8,019 nucleotides of DNA from an uncultured Rhodospirillales bacterium (GTDB lineage Bacteria; Pseudomonadota; Alphaproteobacteria; Acetobacterales; Acetobacteraceae). Where the stretch lies: the NCBI GenBank assembly GCA_903928045.1, contig CAIYPH010000523.1, positions 1 to 8,019 of the forward strand, written 5' to 3'. The first letter of the stretch is position 1. Every line of letters begins with the position of its first letter. The translations under genes and the position numbers were made by a program. The notes beneath the pieces are model-generated. The model had not been told where the DNA came from. It made no database searches and was given only the letters and a program-made list of their open reading frames with translations. Below are positions 1 to 6,193 of this stretch, one piece after another.

Positions 1-18
1 CGTGTGCTCTTCCGATCT
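1..18. other. Illumina TruSeq adapter remnant at contig end
   Basis: The first 18 bases, read on the minus strand, are AGATCGGAAGAGCACACG, which is the start of the standard TruSeq read-1 3' adapter. The plus strand therefore shows the end of the index-side adapter (GTGTGCTCTTCCGATCT). An 18-base exact match at the extreme end is not plausible by chance and marks an untrimmed read at the contig end. It is not biological sequence. Confidence 0.96.
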
Positions 19-566
19 GCCGTCCCCGGTTGTCGCCACCGCCCGCGGGTCGTCACGGCGGTCGTGCGACGCGGTGCCGGCCGCGCGACACTGTGGCCAT
101 GACCACGACTCCCGGCGCCACCGGCGCCGCGCCCCTCCCGGGCGCCGGCCTTCAGATAGTGGTCGTAGCGATTGGCGCAGCCGAACTCCACCAACACTCG
201 GTCGCTGAGATCGGGCGCGGCAAGGGCGTAGACGTCATCGTCGTACAGCCAATGGGCGGAGCGGGTGAGGTAGCCGAGCGTGCAGTAATGCTCGTAGCCC
301 GAGCCGACGCGCCCGCCGGCGACCAGCGCGGCGACGTCTGGGTTGCGCAGCAGATACCACGCCTCATCGAAATACATGTTGGGCGACAGGCCGAGCGCTG
401 GGCCTTGGCCGGTATAATGGACCAGCAGCGCGTCGTCGTCGCTCCCGTCGAGTTCGGGGATACGAGCGGCATAGGCTTGGCGGTACCATGCGGCATCGAA
501 GCCGCACCAGGCGATCGCACTAGCCGCCAGGGGCGCCAGCAGCGCGGCGGGAACGCTGCCCGTCAT
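3..566 (-). CDS. FDxxWY/HYxxxG-repeat protein, C-terminally truncated by contig end
   Basis: The gene starts at ATG 566-564, preceded by an AGCAGG-like site 8 nt upstream, and lies 18 bp downstream of galE, so the two are probably cotranscribed. Three degenerate units of about 40 residues are visible. Unit 1 has FDAAWY (residues 23-28) and HYTGQG (50-55). Unit 2 has FDEAWYLLRNPDVAA (67-81) and HYCTLG (93-98). Unit 3 has YDDDVY (108-113) and HYLKAGAREGR (136-146). From memory, such 'WYLxxNPDVA...HYxxxGxxEGR' repeats occur in alphaproteobacterial surface-polysaccharide proteins, often ahead of glycosyltransferase domains; no catalytic domain is visible here. The reading frame stays open to position 3, but the part after residue 146 lies in suspect terminal sequence. 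Function is inferred from repeats and galE linkage only. Confidence 0.72.
   Translation of the reverse strand, partial: MTGSVPAALLAPLAASAIAWCGFDAAWYRQAYAARIPELDGSDDDALLVHYTGQGPALGLSPNMYFDEAWYLLRNPDVAALVAGGRVGSGYEHYCTLGYLTRSAHWLYDDDVYALAAPDLSDRVLVEFGCANRYDHYLKAGAREGRGAGGAGSRGHGHSVARPAPRRTTAVTTRGRWRQPGTADRKST
19..128. other. Very GC-rich terminal segment, possibly chimeric
   Basis: This stretch lies between the adapter remnant and the last recognisable repeat motif (EGR, codons at 129-137) of the truncated minus-strand gene. By hand count about 87 of 110 bases are G or C (79%), above the DNA just to its right. The minus frame stays open through it but encodes low-complexity Gly/Arg/Ala/Thr-rich sequence rather than another FDxxWY repeat. 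Together with the adapter, this suggests a poorly supported or chimeric read tail. It could still be a genuine linker of the protein. Confidence 0.45.
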
Positions 567-584
567 CGGGAAAACCTGCTCATG

Positions 585-1568
585 TCAATCAGCATACCCC
601 TGCGGGTGCGCCTCGCGCCATGCCCAGGCCGTGCGCACGATCTCGTCGAGCGCGGCGAAGCGCGGTTGCCAGCCGGCTTCCTCCATGATGCGCGCCGAGG
701 CAGCGACCAGGGAGGCCGGGTCGCCCGGCCGGCGCGGCGCGAAGCCATGCGGCACCGGCCGTCCACCAACCCGCGCGACCGCCGCAATCACCTCGCGCAC
801 GGAATGCCCGGCGGAATTGCCGAGATTATAGGTCACCGAACCATTATCGAGCCGCGCGAGCGCCAACAGATGCGCCTGGGCGAGGTCGCTGACATGGATG
901 TAGTCACGGATGCAGGTGCCGTCCGGTGTGTCGTAATCGGTGCCGAACACCTGCACCGGGGGCCGGCGGCCAAGGGCCGCGTCGATCACCAGGGGAATGA
1001 GATGGGTCTCCGGCCGGTGGTCCTCGCCCAGCCGGCCCTCGGGGTCGGCGCCGGCGGCGTTGAAATACCGCAGCACGGCGGATTTCAGGCCATGGATGCG
1101 ATCCGCCCATAGCAGCGCGCGCTCCAGCACGGCTTTGCTCTCGCCATAGGGCGAGCCCGGCTCGATTGGCGCCGTTTCATCGATCGCACCCGGGGGCGCG
1201 TTGCCGAACAGCGCGGCGGTGGAGGAGAGAACGAAGCGGCCGATGCCGTGATGGATGCAGCGGTCGATCAGATGCAGGCCATTGCCGACATTGGTGCGCA
1301 GATACAGCAACGGTTCGCGCATGCTTTCCCCCACCAGGGAGAGCGAGGCGAAATGCAGCACGGCATCCCAAACGCCATCGGCCAGCAACGCATCCACCGC
1401 CGCATGATCCGCGAGATCGCCCACCACCAGCCGCGCGCCCGACAGCACCGCGGAGCGATGGCCGGTGGAGAGATTGTCGAACACGCACACCTCGTCGCCG
1501 CGCGCCAACAGGGCGGCGACCGCGTGGCTGCCGACAAAGCCGGCCCCGCCGGTTACCAGAACGCGCAT
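585..1568 (-). CDS. galE: UDP-glucose 4-epimerase
   Basis: A cytoplasmic short-chain dehydrogenase/reductase of the extended type that interconverts UDP-glucose and UDP-galactose, using tightly bound NAD. The protein has 327 residues, normal for GalE. It begins MRVLVTGGAGFVGSH, with the Rossmann GxxGxxG at residues 7-13 and the NAD-ribose aspartate in VFDNLSTG (D31). The catalytic Ser/Thr stretch is SSTAALFG (115-122) and the YxxxK pair is Y141/K145 in SPYGESK. RYFNAAGADP (168-176) and DGTCIRDYIHVSDLAQAH (216-233) are GalE signatures. An AGGAG (plus 1585-1589) lies 16 nt from the ATG but 10 nt from an in-frame TTG two codons upstream (1574), so the true start may be that TTG. It lies 115 bp after the cyclase gene and 18 bp before the repeat protein. 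A related UDP-sugar epimerase is possible, but the GalE motifs are strong. Confidence 0.93.
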   Translation of the reverse strand: MRVLVTGGAGFVGSHAVAALLARGDEVCVFDNLSTGHRSAVLSGARLVVGDLADHAAVDALLADGVWDAVLHFASLSLVGESMREPLLYLRTNVGNGLHLIDRCIHHGIGRFVLSSTAALFGNAPPGAIDETAPIEPGSPYGESKAVLERALLWADRIHGLKSAVLRYFNAAGADPEGRLGEDHRPETHLIPLVIDAALGRRPPVQVFGTDYDTPDGTCIRDYIHVSDLAQAHLLALARLDNGSVTYNLGNSAGHSVREVIAAVARVGGRPVPHGFAPRRPGDPASLVAASARIMEEAGWQPRFAALDEIVRTAWAWREAHPQGYAD

Positions 1569-1683
1569 GGTCAAGGTCGTTGCTCTCCTGCCTTGCTGCC
1601 CGCCGGGCGAATCGCCGTGAGCTGCCCAGACTGTGCCACGCATGGCGCCACGTCGCGAGGCACATACGCGTGTGCGGCCGTCC
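1569..1683 (-). other. Cyclase-galE intergenic spacer with small hairpin
   Basis: A 115-bp gap between the cyclase stop and galE. A perfect 5-bp inverted repeat GCACA/TGTGC (1660-1664 and 1671-1675) lies about 8 nt beyond the cyclase stop and could form a small hairpin. No T-run follows it on the minus strand, so it is at best a weak terminator. I see no convincing -35/-10 pair for galE; cotranscription with the cyclase remains possible. Confidence 0.25.
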
Positions 1684-3579
1684 TCACCCCATGCGATCCG
1701 CCTGGCTGCTCCCAGCGGCCCGCCGCCGATGCGGCAGCAGAGGCACCACCACGGTGGAACGGATCGGCAGCATCGCCGCCTGCACGCGGTTCCGCCCGTC
1801 GCGCTTGGCGGAATAGAGCGCGGCATCCGCCGCTTCCAGCAGCCCCTGTTGCGCGATATCTGCCGTCGGAATGGCCGCGGCCGCCCCGATGGAGACGGTG
1901 ACCACCCCGTCCGCATTGGCCTCATGCGGGATATCAAGCGCCTCAATTGCGGCACGGACGCGCTCACCGACATCGAGCGCGCCATCGAGCGAGGTGGCGG
2001 GTAGGATGACGGCGAATTCCTCGCCGCCATAGCGCGCCGCGAGATCATGCGGGCGGCGAATTTGTGCGGTGATGCTGCTGGCGATCGCCTTGAGGCAGGT
2101 ATCTCCGGCCTGGTGGCCGTATCGATCGTTGAATGCCTTGAAGTGATCGGCGTCGATCAGCAGAAGGGCCACGGTCTCGCCGCCGCGCATCGCGCGCCGC
2201 CATTCCTGATCCAGGGCCTCATCGAAGCGGCCGCGATTGGCCACCCCGGTCAAACCGTCCGTCGACGCCTTCTCCGAGAGTTCCGCCATCGCGCATTCGA
2301 GGGCCCGCTCGGCCTCCTTCTGCCGCGTGACATCACGCAGGTTGGCGACGAATTCCTTGGCCGTTCCATCGGCCTGCCGCACCAGGTGCAGCCGGGCCTC
2401 CAGCCAGCACCAGCTGCCATCCTTGCGGGCGTAGCGGTAGGTGTTGGAGACATACTCGCTGCCCGCCACCATTTGTTCGCGCACGGCGCGGAACTGGGCG
2501 AGATCGGCGGGGTGAACATGGTTTTGCCAACCGGGCTGCATCATTTCATGCGGCGTCCAGCCCAGCACCGCAGTGCATCCTGGCGAGACATAAAGCCGGC
2601 GGCCATCCAGCCTCACGCGGGTGATGATGTCCGAGGCGTGGTCGGTCAGCAGGCGGTAGAGGCTTTCGTTTCGGCTCAGCCGCGCATGTTGGTCGGCCAA
2701 GGCCTGGTTCATCCGCCGCCGCTCCGCAACCGCCGCACCGAGGGCATAGACCATCGTTGACAGCACGGTGAGCATCGCCAGCAGATACAGCACGGCGCCG
2801 CCCGGCCCGGTGGCGACGAAGGCGATCAGCGGACCGCGGCCGAGCAGCAGGCCCATGGTTCCCGCGATTAAGGTCAGCATAATGCCCAGCCCGGCCCCGC
2901 CCGGCCCCAGCCGGCCGACCAGCAGCAGCAGGGCAGGGCACAGCACCAGATACATCGGCGCCACCTCCTGCAGCGAAACGGCCATGGCCAGCGCGGCATA
3001 GAGGCCGGCCAGTACCAATGTCGGCGCCAGTAAGGGCGGCACGAGCAGCAGCAGCACGTCACGGCGCAGCAGATTGAGGGTGAGGGGGGTCGTCACCGCG
3101 AGGCCGAGCGCCTCGATCGGCATTCCGCGCCATGGCAGCATCGCCCAGCCCGCATCATCAGCGGCGATCAGCACGGGCAATGCGCTGAGCGGGGCAACGG
3201 CCAGTGCAACCGTTGCCGCGATTGCCAGTCCGCGCGGCGCGGTGAGGTGTTCCGGCTGCCAGCCCATCGTTCGAAGGGCGACGACCGAGCCGCCGGCGAT
3301 CAGCAGGTTTGCGGCGCCGACCGCGAGCGCCTGATCCGTGTCATGGCCGAGCAACACCCAGCTTGGCACCATACCGAGCACAGCGCCGATCATCAGCCAG
3401 AGGCGCGTCCCGGGCCTGGCACGGAGCAGGAGGCCGAGTAGCACGCCATCCAGCACCCAGCCTGGCGCAAGCGTGGCATCGCCGCCTGCCAGCCTGTGCC
3501 CGAGGGCCAGGGTGAGCGCGGCACATGCGGTCATGGCCATGCACGACAGAACTCGTCGCCTCCGCCACACCACTTCCAT
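1684..3579 (-). CDS. Membrane diguanylate cyclase (MASE1-like, PAS, GGDEF)
   Basis: A protein of 631 residues expected to make c-di-GMP from two GTP at the inner membrane. Residues ~10-285 are strongly hydrophobic with about eight helices. Motifs such as APGWVLDGVLLGLLLRARPG and EALGLAVTTPLTLNLLRR suggest a MASE1-type sensor. A PAS fold (~305-415) includes the HPADLAQF turn and the PAC-like stretch YRYARKDGSWCWLEARLHLV, ending in RDVTRQKEAE. The GGDEF domain (~437-600) has DGLTGVANRGRFDE, metal/GTP residues in LLIDADHFKAFNDRYGHQAGD and the active site GGEEF (518-522). RPHD (509-512), five residues before it, is an intact inhibitory I-site. The C-terminal ~35 residues are basic and probably disordered. 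ATG 3579 has GGAGG 7 nt upstream. There is no EAL domain, so it is a synthase only. Signal sensed is unknown. Confidence 0.92.
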   Translation of the reverse strand: MEVVWRRRRVLSCMAMTACAALTLALGHRLAGGDATLAPGWVLDGVLLGLLLRARPGTRLWLMIGAVLGMVPSWVLLGHDTDQALAVGAANLLIAGGSVVALRTMGWQPEHLTAPRGLAIAATVALAVAPLSALPVLIAADDAGWAMLPWRGMPIEALGLAVTTPLTLNLLRRDVLLLLVPPLLAPTLVLAGLYAALAMAVSLQEVAPMYLVLCPALLLLVGRLGPGGAGLGIMLTLIAGTMGLLLGRGPLIAFVATGPGGAVLYLLAMLTVLSTMVYALGAAVAERRRMNQALADQHARLSRNESLYRLLTDHASDIITRVRLDGRRLYVSPGCTAVLGWTPHEMMQPGWQNHVHPADLAQFRAVREQMVAGSEYVSNTYRYARKDGSWCWLEARLHLVRQADGTAKEFVANLRDVTRQKEAERALECAMAELSEKASTDGLTGVANRGRFDEALDQEWRRAMRGGETVALLLIDADHFKAFNDRYGHQAGDTCLKAIASSITAQIRRPHDLAARYGGEEFAVILPATSLDGALDVGERVRAAIEALDIPHEANADGVVTVSIGAAAAIPTADIAQQGLLEAADAALYSAKRDGRNRVQAAMLPIRSTVVVPLLPHRRRAAGSSQADRMG

Positions 3580-3633
3580 TCCCCGCCCTCCGCCGTTCGC
3601 GAGACCCTAGGAACAGCGGATGAACAGGGGGTT

Positions 3634-3660
3634 AACCGGGGAGCGTGGCACGCCCCGGTT
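3634..3660. terminator. Perfect 8-bp inverted repeat between PLP-enzyme gene and cyclase
   Basis: AACCGGGG (3634-3641) and CCCCGGTT (3653-3660) are exact reverse complements separated by 11 nt, which themselves contain CGT/ACG and could extend the stem. The element sits 15 nt beyond the stop of the upstream minus-strand PLP enzyme and about 55 nt before the cyclase start. No T-run follows on the minus strand. It may attenuate read-through into the cyclase gene or be a regulator site; the sequence alone does not decide. Confidence 0.4.
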
Positions 3661-3675
3661 CAACATAATGGTGGG

Positions 3676-4680
3676 TCAGGCCGCCGAGGTCAGGAAGTCG
3701 CGATAGCCGAACAGGCCGACCTGCCCGCCGGTGTGCAGGAAGACGATGTTCTGATCCTTGGTGTAATGGCCCTTGCGGATCAGGTCGATCAGCCCGGCCA
3801 TGCCCTTCCCGGAGTAGACCGGGTCAAGGAAAATCCCCTCCAATCGGGCGCACACCATCAGCGCCTCACCCATGCCCACAGTGGGAATGCCGTAACCCTC
3901 GCCGACATAGTCGCAATTCGCGACCACCGCCTCGCGGCGGATACCGCCCTTGAGGCCGAGCTTCTCGGCGGTCGACTCGCAGAGCTTGTGGACGTTGGCC
4001 TCCTGGCGGTCGCGCGGGTTGCGCACGCCGATGCCGAGCACGGGAATGCCTGAATTCAGCGCCTCAAGCCCGACGACCAGGCCGGCCTGAGTGCCGGCGC
4101 TGCCGGTGGCGTGCACCAGCTGGTCGATCCGCAGGCCAATCTCATTGGCCTGGGCCAGCAATTCCAGCGCCACGTGGGCGTAGCCCAGAGCGCCCGTGGG
4201 GTTGGAGCCGCCACCGGGGATGACATAGACTTTCTCGCCCGCCGCGCGCAGTGCCGCGCCCTTGGCCTCGGCTTCGGCGTTCATGTCGAGCCCGGACTCG
4301 CGATATTCGATGTTGAGGCCGAGCATGCGGTCGAGCAGCACGTTGCCGCTCTCCAGGTAGTCGGTGTCGTTGGTTTGGATGCGATGTTCGAGCAGCGCGG
4401 TGCATTTCAGGCCGAGCTTGGCGGCGGCGGCGGCGGTCTGGCGCACGTGGTTGGACTGCACCGCGCCCTGGGTGACAATGTGGGTGGCGCCCTGCGCCAA
4501 CGCCTCGCCGAGGAGGAATTCGAGCTTGCGGTTCTTGTTGCCGCCAGTTGCGAGCCCGGTTGCGTCATCGCGTTTGATCCAGAGCTGCGGGCCGCCGAGA
4601 TGAGCGGTGAGCCGCGGCATGAATTCGAGCGGCGTCGGCGCATGGCAGAGTTTGACGCGGGGGAAGCGGGCGAGATGCAT
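3676..4680 (-). CDS. D-cysteine desulfhydrase / L-cysteate sulfo-lyase family PLP enzyme
   Basis: A cytoplasmic fold-type II PLP enzyme of 334 residues. Family members convert D-cysteine to pyruvate, H2S and ammonia, or L-cysteate to pyruvate, sulfite and ammonia (CuyA). The PLP lysine is K49 in [12 protein letters not shown]. The substrate-carboxylate loop is QSNHVRQT (75-82) and the phosphate-binding loop is [11 protein letters not shown] (191-201). At the two positions that define ACC deaminase (Glu and Leu in its VYEGK and HLGG motifs), this protein has Ser290 ([20 protein letters not shown]) and Thr317 (HTGG), as in the desulfhydrase/sulfo-lyase branch. The opening [11 protein letters not shown] and [16 protein letters not shown] resemble CuyA as I remember it. 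AGGAAA lies 9 nt before the ATG. It is divergent from msrP. No sulfite exporter or cysteate gene is in view, so the substrate is unresolved; I leave the symbol blank. Confidence 0.88.
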   Translation of the reverse strand: MHLARFPRVKLCHAPTPLEFMPRLTAHLGGPQLWIKRDDATGLATGGNKNRKLEFLLGEALAQGATHIVTQGAVQSNHVRQTAAAAAKLGLKCTALLEHRIQTNDTDYLESGNVLLDRMLGLNIEYRESGLDMNAEAEAKGAALRAAGEKVYVIPGGGSNPTGALGYAHVALELLAQANEIGLRIDQLVHATGSAGTQAGLVVGLEALNSGIPVLGIGVRNPRDRQEANVHKLCESTAEKLGLKGGIRREAVVANCDYVGEGYGIPTVGMGEALMVCARLEGIFLDPVYSGKGMAGLIDLIRKGHYTKDQNIVFLHTGGQVGLFGYRDFLTSAA

Positions 4681-4850
4681 GGGACTGGCTTTCCTGCTGC
4701 GGCCTGTAACGGCGGGCGTTCTCGCCTGTTTGGTTCAAGGGCGACGGAATATCAACCCGGCCGTTGCCTTGGCCACCCTCGGCGGGGCACTATGTGTGCG
4801 CCGCGGGTTGCGCACCGAAACGGGGCACCCATGGCAAGGAGCAGGCGAAC
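4681..4850. promoter_or_regulatory. Divergent promoter region of PLP-enzyme gene and msrP
   Basis: This 170-bp gap separates two genes read outwards, so it must hold a promoter for each unless transcription is from further away. On plus, TTGCCT (4764-4769) and CACTAT (4788-4793) are 18 bp apart, a weak -35/-10 candidate for msrP. On minus, TTGATA (about 4747-4752) is a -35-like hexamer without a clear -10. The msrP ribosome site AAGGAG is at 4836-4841. Promoter assignments are guesses. Confidence 0.4.
4796..4815. promoter_or_regulatory. Inverted repeat GTGCGC-N8-GCGCAC upstream of msrP
   Basis: Two exact 6-bp arms (4796-4801 and 4810-4815) with an 8-bp spacer lie 35-55 nt before the msrP ATG, just downstream of the weak promoter candidate. 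The geometry fits a dimeric repressor/activator half-site pair or a 5' UTR hairpin. High GC makes chance repeats of this size fairly common, so confidence is low. Confidence 0.3.
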
Positions 4851-5831
4851 ATGATCATCCACAGGCGGCGCGGCTGGGAGATTCCGGAACGCGAGGCGAC
4901 TCCGGAGGCGGTGGTGCTGGGGCGGCGGGCGCTGCTCGGCGCCGGTGCCGGGCTTGGCGCCATGATCGCAGGCCCGGCCTCGGCGCAATGGAACATCTTC
5001 GGCCGCCGCCCCAACATGCCCGACCTCGCCGCGCGCAAGCCGCTGCCGGCGCCGATGAACGCGGCCTATGAGCCCGGCCGCGCGCTGACGCCCGAACTCG
5101 AGGCGACGACCTATAATAATTATTACGAATTCGGCGAATCGAAGTCGATCTACAATGCCGCCAAGGGCTTCTCCGTCGAGCCCTGGACCATCGAGATCAC
5201 CGGCCAGGTCGCCAAGCCGCGTAAGATCGGCTTCGATGATCTGTTGAAGCAGGTGACCTTGCAGGAGCGGGTGACGCGGCATCGCTGCGTCGAGCGTTGG
5301 GCGATGACGGTGCCCTGGGTCGGCTTCCCGCTCGCCGATGTGGTGAAACTCGCCGAGCCGACCAGCAAGGCGAAATACCTCATCTTCACCTCGGCCGCCG
5401 ACAAGAAGACCATGCCGGGGCTGAGCCGCTCCTACTATCCGTGGCCCTACGTAGAGGGTGTCACCATGCAGGAAGCGGCGAATGACCTGTCATTCATCTC
5501 GGTCGGCATGTACGGCAAGGTCCTGCCGACCCAGAACGGCGCCCCGCTGCGCCTGACGCTGCCGTGGAAATACGGCTTCAAGCACGCCAAGGCGATCGTG
5601 AAGATCGAGTTCTCCGAGAAGCGCCCGGTCTCCTTCTGGGAGGCGCTGAACGGCGACGAATACGGCTTCTGGGCCAACATCAACCCCGCTGTCGCCCATC
5701 CGCGCTGGAGCCAGTCCACCGAGACGCTGCTCGGAACGGACGAGACCGTGCCGACCAAGATCTGGAACGGCTATGGCGAGTTCGTCGCCGGCATGTATGC
5801 CGACAAGAAGAACGAACGGCTGTTCGCTTGA
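4851..5831 (+). CDS. msrP: Protein-methionine-sulfoxide reductase, molybdenum catalytic subunit
   Basis: A periplasmic Mo-molybdopterin enzyme of the sulfite-oxidase fold (formerly YedY) that reduces methionine sulfoxide in envelope proteins. The 326 residues include a Tat signal: twin arginine R25-R26 in LGRRALLGAGAG, a hydrophobic stretch and probable cleavage after ASA45. Family hallmarks are TTYNNYYEFGESK (86-98), the Mo-ligand cysteine C146 in RHRCVERWAMTVPWVGFPL, YPYVEG-like WPYVEGVTMQEA, GVYGK-like GMYGKVLPTQNGAPLRL, PWKYGFKHAKAIV and NPAVAHPRWSQSTE. The start was chosen at ATG 4851 because AAGGAG lies 9 nt upstream and the Tat motif follows at a normal distance; an in-frame ATG at 4764 would add 29 residues with no motif. 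Its TGA overlaps the next gene's start. No msrQ follows. It could act on other S-oxides, but similarity to MsrP is strong. Confidence 0.95.
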   Translation: MIIHRRRGWEIPEREATPEAVVLGRRALLGAGAGLGAMIAGPASAQWNIFGRRPNMPDLAARKPLPAPMNAAYEPGRALTPELEATTYNNYYEFGESKSIYNAAKGFSVEPWTIEITGQVAKPRKIGFDDLLKQVTLQERVTRHRCVERWAMTVPWVGFPLADVVKLAEPTSKAKYLIFTSAADKKTMPGLSRSYYPWPYVEGVTMQEAANDLSFISVGMYGKVLPTQNGAPLRLTLPWKYGFKHAKAIVKIEFSEKRPVSFWEALNGDEYGFWANINPAVAHPRWSQSTETLLGTDETVPTKIWNGYGEFVAGMYADKKNERLFA

Positions 5832-6154
5832 GCAAAGTGGCCCCCATCATCCCGCGCGGCCTGCTGATCCTGGCCGCCGTGTGCTTCGTGGGGGCCGCGT
5901 CGCTTGCCATCCTCTATCCGCCTTTCATGTCGCTGAACCGGCTGCTATTCCGCATCAACCATGAGATACCGGCCAGCGTGCAGGAAATGGTGCGCGGCAC
6001 GTTCGGCGAGGATGTGTGGCGGCTCGTGGCGGTGCCGCTACTGACGCGTCCGTGCTGGCTACTGCCGCTTTCGGCGGCGATCGTGTTTGCCGGGCTCGCG
6101 TTTACGCTGCGCTCGCGTTCGGGCCCGCAGGGGCAGCCGCGGCTGCGCAATTGA
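5828..6154 (+). CDS. Small two-helix membrane protein coupled to msrP
   Basis: A 108-residue protein of unknown function. The frame opens at TTG 5828-5830, overlapping the msrP stop as TTGA, which favours translational coupling; a GTG at 5837 is an alternative start. Helix 1 spans about residues 10-30 (RGLLILAAVCFVGAASLAIL) and helix 2 about 75-95 (PCWLLPLSAAIVFAGLAFTL). A ~40-residue loop between them contains NRLLFRINHEIPASV and FGEDVWRLVAVPLLTRP. The positively charged tail RSRSGPQGQPRLRN suggests a cytoplasmic C-terminus, and a two-pass topology then places both ends inside. It is not MsrQ: that family has about 200 residues, six helices and several haem-ligating histidines, while this protein has one His (45). 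The 'VW...P.L..P.W' pattern recalls small uncharacterised membrane proteins of alphaproteobacteria. Role in MsrP electron supply or anchoring is only inferred from position. Confidence 0.82.
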   Translation: MSKVAPIIPRGLLILAAVCFVGAASLAILYPPFMSLNRLLFRINHEIPASVQEMVRGTFGEDVWRLVAVPLLTRPCWLLPLSAAIVFAGLAFTLRSRSGPQGQPRLRN

Positions 6155-6164
6155 ACTGAACCGA

Positions 6165-6180
6165 GGCGGCTTTCGCCGCC
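6165..6180. terminator. Hairpin between convergent genes, likely bidirectional terminator
   Basis: GGCGGC-TTTC-GCCGCC forms a perfect 6-bp GC stem with a four-base loop, in the 39-bp gap between the plus-strand msrP-unit stop (6154) and the minus-strand monooxygenase stop (6194). On the minus strand the loop is GAAA, a stable GNRA-type tetraloop, and the following bases are T-rich (TCGGTTCAGTTCAATTG). Position and shape fit termination of both transcripts. Confidence 0.6.
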
Positions 6181-6193
6181 CCGGCTTCTCGCG

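Noticed and set aside
30..1112. Long plus-strand open frame (360 codons) opposite galE and the repeat protein
   Set aside because: It is antisense to two well-supported genes, has no recognisable domain, and its N-terminus lies in the adapter-proximal suspect sequence. GC-rich coding DNA produces such frames.
1569..2048. 160-residue N-terminal extension of the galE frame
   Set aside because: It overlaps the cyclase gene in another frame and is Arg/Ser/Pro-rich without motifs, whereas the Rossmann motif starts exactly at the internal MRVLVTGGAG.
2047..2760. Plus-strand 237-codon frame opposite the PAS and GGDEF parts of the cyclase
   Set aside because: No family motif, and the minus strand carries clear GGEEF and PAS signatures over the same bases.
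4111..4854. Plus-strand 247-codon frame opposite the PLP enzyme
   Set aside because: It mirrors the codon pattern of the minus-strand enzyme, lacks a domain and overlaps the msrP ribosome site region.
5564..5827. Upstream extension of the small membrane protein's frame into msrP
   Set aside because: Arg-rich out-of-frame reading of msrP; hydrophobic, protein-like sequence begins only at the TTG overlapping the msrP stop.
4851..5831. Reading the molybdoenzyme as a sulfite dehydrogenase (SorA-like)
   Set aside because: The NNYYEFG and RCVERW motifs, length and Tat start match MsrP specifically; the sulfur-gene neighbour alone is not enough.
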